Positions 61,601-64,000 of a DNA stretch of 64,000 nucleotides are shown one piece after another. Made by a program: the position numbers and the translations under genes. Origin of the DNA: Flabesymbios commensalis (Eukaryota > Annelida > Polychaeta > Terebellida > Flabelligeridae). The notes under the pieces were generated by a model that made no database searches, had not been told where the DNA came from, and worked only from the letters and a program-made list of their open reading frames with translations. Position 1 is the first letter of the stretch. The number at the start of each line of letters is the position of its first letter. Where the stretch lies: assembly GCA_964017125.1 (NCBI GenBank), contig OZ024903.1, forward strand, positions 66,653,201-66,717,200, written 5' to 3'.

Positions 61601-63982
61601 CGTGCAATTAGTAGAATAGCTGCTCTATTATAAGTTATTTTGTTATCATGTTAATCAAGTGTCAACCTTTATGACGTTTATGATAATCATGAATGTAAGG
61701 TATTTAAATTACCACAATTATGATAATGCATCAATATATATTGTATTGAAATTGATTTCAAAACAATATATTATAGGATATCAATATAGAAGAAATTCCC
61801 ATTTGATGTTGTTGCAATATAATCAGAATTCAAAGTTTCAATATAGGTACAATAAAATGTTAGCAAAGTTTATAAAAGCTTATGATAGAATGGATATGAC
61901 ATAGAGTTACTCGAGAAGGATTAGAAACTTCCTACATAAAAGTTTAGATAATCTGCCACAAACTCCTACTTAAAATTTCAATGGTTCTCATCATTAACAT
62001 TCCAAGCGTTTATACATTCCAAACTTTTATATATTGCACCATACATTAAAAGATCTTAAGACTTGAGTTGCTTCGGTGAGTATTCATTTTAATTTATATA
62101 AATATTGGGCAAATAATTTAAAATAAAAATACCACAAAATATTGACTACGAACACAGGTGTTATTACGCAATGTTCCATTTGGTGAGTTTCATAGATACA
62201 CCATAATTTAAAACATATTGACTGTACTGTATACTAGAGCCATCCATTTCAATTTACCGACTTGTTGGACAGATAATGTTGAAAAAAATACGAGTAAAGT
62301 AAAGTGCATCGAACATGACTTCTTGGTTGTGTAAGTTGCAACTGATAACTTACACACCAATTCCACAGCGAGTGACCCAAAAAATCTTATGATCTAGTCA
62401 CAAGAACCTTGTGAAAAAGAAAGTGAATGAGTTTCCACTTCTGTAGTAACTCCGTGGACATACTGATACATGATTGAAAGTAATCATGTTTTGAAAAGAT
62501 AACGATGAATTAACGTTATAGCTTAGGTGTCAATGGCCTACACTAGGTAGTTTAGATCATCAATGGTTAAATAGACACACAAAAACCTAGATTAGTGGGA
62601 ATAAATTTGAATGATAATTAATTTTACAAATATTTTTACGACAATAATATAATTATCTAGCATGAAGAGATGTTAGCATGCAAACTGTTTTTTTCTAAGG
62701 AATCGGTTACGGCTACACGTAACATAGTAAGAGATAAATCTCCTGTTCGAAAAAAACATACTCAGGCAAATATACTCAGCAAAACACAGATATTGAACAA
62801 ATGAAGGTTTAATTTTGGCCCACCAAGACTTTGAACAGTCATTTGTTCAAAGTATTGTGCCTGCTGGATAACTCACTTGACTACGGTAAAAGCTTACATG
62901 CAGACAGTGACACTCCATCATAAACATGCATGTTGTCAATACAAGGGCAATAAAGTGTTGTCTTCAGTTTTAAATAGCATGTTATAAGAAGCAAAATCAG
63001 CTGATATTTTTTTGAAGAGGGCTTGGACATTTACTGAAATGAATTTATAAACACATTTATAAACAATCCATCAAAAAGGGAGCTCCAAGCTTTTTTGATA
63101 AATTATATTTGGGATATAACAAGGCCTGTCATTGACGGAAATAGGCTTCAGCATTTAAAAGTGAAAATCACTGGAAAAAAACGTGTAACTTTTACGGTAA
63201 CTTGACTTTGTATGTGAAATTTAAGGTACATTCCAGTAACGCGAAACAAGTTATAGTGCTAAAAGTAGTGGACAGATCAATGCACAGCATGACGCTAATA
63301 GGCATCAACCAAAATTTGGCTGAGCCTAACAACCTGAAATTCTGTTCAGATTGAGGTGGCAATTGTGAGATCAATTCACATCTCAAGGAAATACAAGGAA
63401 ATACCTAGGTGGTAGAGTGCACTGTTACATGGTTCATATAGCCACATGTGGGCCTATGTTATTAAAGCCGGTGAGTACTAGTGGAGGATTATCAAGAATT
63501 GGTGTCAAATTGGCCAAGCATGACCAGAGTGCAATAAAATAGTGCCTGGTGATTAGTTTAATCACTGCAAAAGTACAATTTTCTATAACTATCTGTCCAA
63601 AGAAGGATCCAGAAGAGTGTAAAGTACTTGAAAAACAATGGAGAGAGATTATTGCATCAACCCATTTTATAAATTAGGAATGATTGACAATTATTACTAA
63701 TTTTCTAATGTCTAAAATATGTAGTGAATATTATTTGACATGCAAAATTAAAAAATATGACTAGCCCCTAATTAGATAAGGTGATAGGTGAGATTTGTTA
63801 AGCTGAGATGCTTTTAGTTAACTGGCAGCATGCATATTACTAAAACTTGATAATTATAAAAATAAACATACCCTTCTAGAGATAGGCACCTCTATTGGCA
63901 CTGGTACAACTCCAGCTGTCAGGCAGCCATAGAAGGCACACAGAAATGAGATGGGGTCGTTGTTTGGATAAACTAACGCCAC
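37379..63982 (-). CDS. DIP2: DIP2 (disco-interacting protein 2) homologue, 3' 27 coding exons; 5' end outside the window
   Basis: DIP2 proteins are large animal and fungal proteins with two tandem adenylate-forming domains related to bacterial fatty-acyl-AMP ligases. They have roles in lipid balance and neuronal wiring. Twenty-seven exons join in frame into 1173 residues. The first FAAL-like domain runs from VALVYPNNDP to about residue 548, with the P-loop-like TGKDGSVMGVTVSRAA and FVRTGLLGF. The second runs to the end, with DFSVSTTGMLAGVK and YARTGYLGFIRR. In both, the D of the usual RTGD motif is replaced (L or Y), as in the family. The C-terminus DGFLADQLDPIYVAYNM is the vertebrate one. 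Human DIP2A has about 1570 residues, so about 400 N-terminal residues lie upstream. Splice borders are by eye; every junction keeps frame and family sequence. Confidence 0.97.
38067..38457. mobile_element. TTAA MITE, family F copy 2, split by a family B element
   Basis: The outer pieces (38067-38129 and 38368-38457) carry CATTTCATTCCCAATAACTG and TTCACCAATTTG and match the family F copy at 7694-7902 inverted. A family B MITE sits between them. In a DIP2 intron. Confidence 0.55.
38130..38367. mobile_element. TTAA MITE, family B copy 2 (inverted)
   Basis: TTAACCCTTTAACAGCCGGT to GGCGGTTAAAGGGTTAA. Hairpin at 38277-38335 with GGATCGCGTCAGCGAGA between arms. Confidence 0.78.
38470..38593 (-). 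CDS. DIP2: DIP2 in-window exon 26
   Basis: Encodes RHDAIFVVGALDEAIMLRGM then RYHPIDIETSVQRSHRKICE. Matches ERHDALYVVGALDE...LRGMRYHPIDIETSV. Confidence 0.96.
38939..39190. mobile_element. TTAA MITE, family C copy 2
   Basis: TTAACCCTTTAAGCCCTCAC to GGCCTAAAAGGGTTAA; hairpin at 39105-39158 around GAATTGCGGTAGCAATTC. In a DIP2 intron. Confidence 0.8.
39501..40105. repeat. Irregular two-orientation array of AACAATGNGCTAAGTCNACTTG-like units
   Basis: Plus-strand units near 39503, 39560, 39778, 39834, 39904. Minus-strand units near 39720-39745, 40043-40066 and 40081-40100. Spacing is irregular, 50-200 bases. In the DIP2 intron just after exon 25. Confidence 0.6.
40130..40304 (-). CDS. DIP2: DIP2 in-window exon 25
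   Basis: Encodes IWISSNHNASGYYTIYGDES and later YARTGYLGFIRRTEMTQSDG. ARTGYLGF is the hinge RTG motif of domain 2. Confidence 0.96.
40500..40612 (+). mobile_element. LINE-like 3' end with (ATT)n tail
   Basis: AGCGAGAGCTCAATGGGTCA, then CCCTCTATGAATAAAGAATA and an (ATT)n tract. This is a common CR1/L2-type 3' end. Antisense to DIP2, in an intron. Confidence 0.5.
40630..40704 (-). CDS. DIP2: DIP2 in-window exon 24
   Basis: Encodes LLPGVKVVIANPETKGQCAD then SHLGE, matching LPGVR.IIANPETKGPLGDSHLGE. Confidence 0.96.
40905..41024 (-). CDS. DIP2: DIP2 in-window exon 23
   Basis: Encodes GASSPDPSTVYVDLRALRND then RVTLVEKGSPHSLCLMESGK. Human has GTSGPDPTTVYVDMRALRHD. Confidence 0.96.
41226..41365. 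mobile_element. TTAA MITE, family E copy 2
   Basis: TTAATCCTTATGCTGTATG to GTAGCAGGACTAGGGTTAA. Hairpin at 41258-41310 based on AAAGCTGGAATTGC. Confidence 0.68.
41414..41661 (-). CDS. DIP2: DIP2 in-window exon 22
   Basis: Encodes RDTFCSYGVMELCTRGLGTS and later VIAEERPRIQLTSAFAKLFS, ending FGCRVNTGICLQ. Eighty-two full codons of domain 2. Confidence 0.96.
42342..42433 (-). CDS. DIP2: DIP2 in-window exon 21
   Basis: Encodes VYSGHHSILIPPAEVETNPS then LWLSIVSQHK. Matches SVYSGHQSILIPP.ELE.NP.LWL. Confidence 0.95.
42743..42873 (-). CDS. DIP2: DIP2 in-window exon 20
   Basis: Encodes LSHAAAAALCRSMKLQCELY then PSRDITLCLDPYCGLGFALW and CLS. Family signature KLQCELYPSR...CLDPYCGLGF.LWCL. Confidence 0.96.
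43305..43466 (-). CDS. DIP2: DIP2 in-window exon 19
   Basis: Encodes EASSIVDVKTWPLLIDTDDL onward to LDFSVSTTGMLAGVK, the phosphate-loop equivalent of domain 2. Confidence 0.96.
43544..43705. mobile_element. TTAA MITE, family E copy 3
   Basis: TTAACCCTTGTCCTGCTAGG to CAGCGTAAGGGTTA; hairpin around AAATTGTGTTAACAATTCCG at 43624-43678. Confidence 0.7.
43954..44025. repeat. Long hairpin near the exon 18 donor
   Basis: Arms TACGATATATCATAGGCTTC and inverse, continuing as AGATTGGTCGAGATG / CATCTCAACCAATC around a two-base centre. About 30 bases intronic of the DIP2 exon 18 donor. Just upstream, GTATTCTCG phrases (43885, 43939) look like MITE ends. Confidence 0.65.
44057..44196 (-). CDS. DIP2: DIP2 in-window exon 18
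   Basis: Encodes VVPVTIRPPHPQNISTTLPT then VRMVTEVSKSTAILSTSYIL and KMLKSK. Matches PVTVRPPHPQN...TLPTV.M. Confidence 0.95.
44512..44557. repeat. Hairpin repeat, family J copy 4 (half), at the exon 17 donor
   Basis: AAGTAAGCAGATACTGCCAT then TTGACTTTGCAGAGCAG. Ends about eight bases from the exon 17 donor site. Confidence 0.5.
44566..44731 (-). CDS. DIP2: DIP2 in-window exon 17
   Basis: Encodes GQVPATLTCIQLHKKAERIG and later GDHVALVYPPGLDLICAFYG then CLYV. The acceptor was set at AATCAG|GGACAG because it keeps phase and gives NAK|G as in the family. An acceptor 35 bases upstream would break the frame. Confidence 0.93.
45010..45090 (-). CDS. DIP2: DIP2 in-window exon 16
   Basis: Encodes YQFLSEILRWRAQATPDHLL then FSLVNAK, the start of the second FAAL-like domain. 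Confidence 0.95.
45173..45304. mobile_element. MITE, family N copy 1
   Basis: Ends TACTGTAGAACTGGTAGTAT and, inverted, AATGTAGATATGGTAATGTT, each followed by TCGC. In a DIP2 intron. Confidence 0.65.
45599..45778. mobile_element. Degenerate family A MITE, copy 8
   Basis: CCAGCAAACATGTGATATTG, core GCTGGGCCAAGGTGACAGAT, right end CATGTTTGCC. The right half is disrupted. Confidence 0.5.
45838..46086. mobile_element. TTAA MITE, family E copy 4
   Basis: TTAACCCTTGTCCTGCTGCA to GTCCAGCAGGTCAAGGGTTA then A. Hairpin at 45881-45931: CATTTGAAGCTGG-AATTGC, loop TAAC, matching arm. Confidence 0.82.
46152..46264 (-). CDS. DIP2: DIP2 in-window exon 15
   Basis: Encodes VTPSAVHVGNIVQGARMAWA then QGRDMGYLDDDGDSSRK. 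It is the less conserved linker between the two domains; human has VMVGNLVSGKRIAQASGRDLG. Confidence 0.93.
46920..47012. mobile_element. Palindromic MITE, family A copy 9
   Basis: CCTAGCAAACACAAAACATT to ATGTTTTGTGTTTGCTCGG, TA on both sides; centre GTCGGCCAACTTCGACGTTG. Confidence 0.8.
47015..49820. other. DIP2 intron interior, no clear feature
   Basis: A poly-A run at about 47460-47475 is the only mark. No exon can be fitted: the flanking exons 14 and 15 already join in frame. Confidence 0.5.
49822..50010. mobile_element. MITE, family N copy 2
   Basis: Ends TACATACGTTGTTCTGGTAA and, inverted, TACTGTGGATCTGGTGATGT, each followed by TTCGC or TCGCG. Same ends as 45173-45304. Confidence 0.6.
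50579..50686. mobile_element. Family A MITE, copy 10
   Basis: Inner arms CCAATGTTGTTTTAATGTTG and inverse are clear. The outer ends (CAGCAGACAC, GAATGCTGGG) are worn. Confidence 0.65.
51061..51219. mobile_element. MITE-like unit with TAACCCTTTGTGTGCTG ends
   Basis: Begins TAACCCTTTGTGTGCTG and ends CATTCAGAGGGTTA. Belongs by its ends to the TTAA group, about 100 bases downstream of DIP2 exon 14. Confidence 0.5.
51288..51420 (-). CDS. DIP2: DIP2 in-window exon 14
   Basis: Encodes TPLGGIHLHETKKKFLEGTL then HPANVLMCPHTCVTNLPKPR and EHHP. This is the end of domain 1. A 5.0 kb intron follows, the largest in the window. Confidence 0.96.
51492..51569. mobile_element. Family A MITE, copy 11 (shortened)
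   Basis: CCCAGCAAACACAAAACAAT to GTTTTGTGTTTGCTGGG with TA on both sides. One arm has lost about 25 bases, so the palindrome is lopsided. Confidence 0.78.
51842..51950. mobile_element. Family A MITE, copy 12 (degenerate)
   Basis: TCAGCAAACACAAGACATTC to CATCTTGTTTTTGCTGGGG with a weak core. A run of about 18 G follows (51946-51963). Confidence 0.55.
52275..52373 (-). CDS. DIP2: DIP2 in-window exon 13
   Basis: Encodes SFQWMSRVLQAVDTIHQAAV then YCLALVPPNYLPK. Human has SFQWMSRVLQAIDSIHQVGV. Confidence 0.96.
52778..52862 (-). CDS. DIP2: DIP2 in-window exon 12
   Basis: Encodes IAVFSLKVLKDERIIIIAEQ then RPDCAEEE. Matches RIAVFSV.VLHDERIVIVAEQRPD. Confidence 0.95.
53255..53499. mobile_element. 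TTAA MITE, family B copy 3
   Basis: TTAACCCTTTAACCGCCAAG to GCGGCAGTCAAAAGGTTAA; hairpin 53293-53346. Its right TTAA is the left TTAA of the next element. Confidence 0.78.
53496..53736. mobile_element. TTAA MITE, family E copy 5
   Basis: TTAACCCTTGTCCTGCCAAA to GGCGTAGCAGGTTAA; hairpin 53531-53582. Shares its right TTAA with a family D element. Confidence 0.78.
53733..53930. mobile_element. MITE, family D copy 2 (right end lost)
   Basis: TTAACCCTTAGAACACTGAT then TGTCGACTACAGTAGACAT. The hairpin is damaged and the right end is missing. Confidence 0.65.
54145..54272 (-). CDS. DIP2: DIP2 in-window exon 11
   Basis: Encodes GGLIFVCGSREGLMLSGGRR then HNTDDIIATVLAVEPMKFIY and RG. The C-terminal subdomain motif SGRRHNADDIVAT is nearly intact. 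Confidence 0.95.
54379..54599 (-). CDS. DIP2: DIP2 in-window exon 10
   Basis: Encodes GMVVVRIEGNPILCKTDEVG then ELCISAPYSGTSYWGLQGIT, and ends DNTSFVRTGLLGFLGP. FVRTGLLGF is the hinge-region RTG motif of domain 1. Confidence 0.96.
54821..55036. mobile_element. MITE, family D copy 3
   Basis: TAACCCTAGAGCACAGATGT to ACCTCTAGGGGTTAA, with arms TCACATGAAGTTGTG / CACAACTTCGTGAG and a shortened centre. Ends about 45 bases before DIP2 exon 9. Confidence 0.65.
55082..55221 (-). CDS. DIP2: DIP2 in-window exon 9
   Basis: Encodes PGRTGANASGRGVLSMQGLS then HGVVRVDSENSLTSLTLQDC and GQVLPG. The family has GRGVLSM.GL.YGVIRVDSE. Confidence 0.94.
55579..55693 (-). CDS. DIP2: DIP2 in-window exon 8
   Basis: Encodes SLTSCDSFLNVFQAKGLKPE then AICPCAMSPEAHTVSIR. 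It matches SSCDAFLNVFQSKGL...ICPCA.SPEA.TV.IRR. Confidence 0.95.
55912..56031 (-). CDS. DIP2: DIP2 in-window exon 7
   Basis: Encodes SVAVVKSRDMHWGLLATKDH then KDVSLATIRMLLVADGANP. The signature VKSRDMHW and RML.VADGANPW are conserved. Confidence 0.95.
56395..56488 (-). CDS. DIP2: DIP2 in-window exon 6
   Basis: Encodes AVFNGMHVVFIPYSLMKVDP then ASWMKMITKFK. It matches the family IPYSLMKVNPLSW. Confidence 0.94.
56528..56740. mobile_element. MITE remnant, family F copy 3
   Basis: Contains CTTTGACCGCTAATCACTAC and GGTTAAATCACAGTTATTGG; the hairpin is decayed. Confidence 0.5.
56770..56849. mobile_element. Family A MITE remnant
   Basis: Right end CACATGTTTGCTGGGTTA and left CACCCAGGATG survive; the interior is worn. 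Confidence 0.4.
56953..57017 (-). CDS. DIP2: DIP2 in-window exon 5
   Basis: Encodes EVLVCVLDFKREVGLWHGIL plus T. It matches the family VNVLDFKKDVGLWHGILT. Confidence 0.94.
57153..57255 (-). CDS. DIP2: DIP2 in-window exon 4
   Basis: Encodes YMTGKDGSVMGVTVSRAAML then CHCRTLTVACNYTE. It contains the phosphate-binding-loop equivalent of domain 1; human has YKTCKDGSVLGVTVTR. Confidence 0.95.
57604..57680. mobile_element. TTAA MITE, family H-like, abutting a family D element
   Basis: TTAATTCTTTCAGTGTGGGG to CCCCGTGCTGAAAGAGTTA, with TGACGTCA at 57645-57652. Confidence 0.6.
57676..57916. mobile_element. TTAA-type MITE, family D copy 4
   Basis: TTACCCCTTAGAACACTGAT to AGTGCTCTAAGGGCTAA. Hairpin 57823-57882: TTTTCAGTCACTTGAAGTTG, GATCGCGGTAGCGAGA, matching arm. 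It ends 16 bases from the exon 3 donor site. Confidence 0.8.
57933..58036 (-). CDS. DIP2: DIP2 in-window exon 3
   Basis: Encodes WPKVQWFVTEHLSKPPKDWL then PPPRMAEDTAAYIE. The family has GWPKLLWFVTE...LSKPP.DW. Confidence 0.95.
58040..59112. other. DIP2 intron, weak repeat traces only
   Basis: GTGGCCATTATTTACATG and CGAGGAGGAATACACC phrases near 58675 and 58870 resemble the CATTTTGAATTT-type repeats, but no unit can be delimited. Confidence 0.35.
59113..59236 (-). CDS. DIP2: DIP2 in-window exon 2
   Basis: Encodes DAGGQGVGFLLGSLSVTVAL then TSEACYKGLPKTQTGEVVTF. It matches the family's FLLGS...VTVALTS.AC.KGLPK. Confidence 0.95.
59346..59688. mobile_element. Family A MITE, copy 13, split by a family C MITE
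   Basis: Left half CCCAGTAAACACAAGGCGTT with core GTGTCACAGGCAGTGAGCCA. Right half AGCCAACAGTGGGTCAATGT ending CATGTTTGCCGAG. A TTAA MITE sits inside. Confidence 0.7.
59405..59654. mobile_element. TTAA MITE, family C copy 3
   Basis: TTAACCCTTTCAATCTCACG to GGCTTGAAAGGGTTAA, TTAA duplicated on both sides. Hairpin 59564-59620 around GAATTGCGACAGCCATTC. Confidence 0.82.
59866..60034. mobile_element. TTAA MITE, family G copy 2
   Basis: TTAACCCGTTTGTGACGAGG to GTTCAAAGGGTTAA. TGACGTCA at 59966-59973. Same orientation as 2394-2567 and differs by a few bases and one five-base gap. Confidence 0.82.
60462..60588. mobile_element. TTAA-type MITE with CACACCCC ends
   Basis: TTAACCCTTCACACCCCACA to CTAGAGTGTGAAGGGTAA. 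Confidence 0.55.
60724..60963 (+). repeat. (AGT/GGT)n microsatellite
   Basis: About 240 bases of imperfect AGT, GGT and ATA triplets. Long open frames on both strands here (poly-S/V, poly-L/T) are by-products. Confidence 0.9.
61501..61533 (-). CDS. DIP2: Possible DIP2 33-base cassette exon
   Basis: Between TAG and GTAAGT lie 33 bases encoding DAKGHFVDPTR. Both neighbouring exons meet in phase 0 at ISRR|DAGG, so inclusion adds 11 residues without a frame change. Vertebrate DIP2 goes straight from TRK to DAG, so the constitutive form should skip it. The polypyrimidine tract is weak. This is inference from splice sites and phase only. Confidence 0.45.
61910..62774. other. DIP2 intron interior, no clear feature
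   Basis: AT-rich, no supported exon or repeat. Confidence 0.45.
62775..62867. mobile_element. Family A MITE, copy 15
   Basis: CTCAGCAAAACACAGATATT to AGTATTGTGCCTGCTGG with inner arms TTGAACAAATGA / TCATTTGTTCAA and core TTTTGGCCCACCAAGACTTT. Confidence 0.65.
62868..63871. other. DIP2 intron interior, no clear feature
   Basis: No supported exon or repeat; the flanking exons are already continuous in frame. Confidence 0.45.
63872..63982 (-). CDS. DIP2: DIP2 in-window exon 1
   Basis: Encodes VALVYPNNDPISFLCAFYGC then LTAGVVPVPIEVPISRR, in the first FAAL-like domain. It begins in phase 0 after TTTTTTTAG. The upstream exon is outside the window. Confidence 0.95.
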
Positions 63983-64000
63983 CTAAAAAAATATACAAAT

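Noticed and set aside
1-64000. LTR retroelements, endogenous viruses or Polinton-like elements
   Set aside because: No long terminal direct repeats, gag/pol-like frames, capsid or envelope-like sequences were seen.
1-64000. CRISPR-like arrays
   Set aside because: Repeats here are dispersed palindromes or degenerate minisatellites; no regularly spaced identical repeats with unique spacers.

Overview
This is an AT-rich window from an animal nuclear genome. Genes are split by many GT-AG introns, spacers are long, and short palindromic transposon remnants are dense. There are no operons, no CRISPR arrays and no bacterial signals. Both recognisable genes are conserved animal genes, and the repeats resemble those of marine invertebrates. 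I cannot place it to phylum.

Layout. (1) 1-7555: no gene; several MITEs and one TIR element carrying an internal minisatellite. (2) 7556-17770, minus strand: a complete La (SSB) gene. All 13 coding exons join in frame to 389 residues: La motif, RRM1, xRRM-type RRM2 and a basic tail. (3) 17771-37378: about 20 kb of spacer between the two genes. It holds a LINE 3' end, a tRNA-derived SINE with an intact target-site duplication, two TIR elements and many MITEs. A cysteine-rich open exon with a nearby AATAAA at 30.1-30.35 kb is the only candidate for another gene, and I do not recognise it. (4) 37379-63982, minus strand: the 3' 27 coding exons of a DIP2 (disco-interacting protein 2) gene, encoding 1173 residues and ending in the family's near-invariant C-terminus. 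The first part of the gene (DMAP1-binding region, linker and start of the first FAAL-like domain) lies beyond position 64000. A possible 33-base in-frame cassette exon lies at 61501-61533.

La binds the 3' UUU-OH ends of RNA polymerase III transcripts. DIP2 proteins carry two tandem fatty-acyl-AMP-ligase-like domains and act in lipid metabolism. Nothing in the sequence links the two genes except neighbouring position and shared strand.

The most unusual signal is in the repeats. One set is a TA-flanked family of full-length palindromes (about 15 copies). Its arms differ widely between copies yet stay complementary within each copy. The other set is a group of TTAA-flanked MITE families that share CCCTT-type ends. 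Several of these families also carry an internal long-stem hairpin with a four-base loop. They insert into one another and abut end to end at shared TTAA sites.
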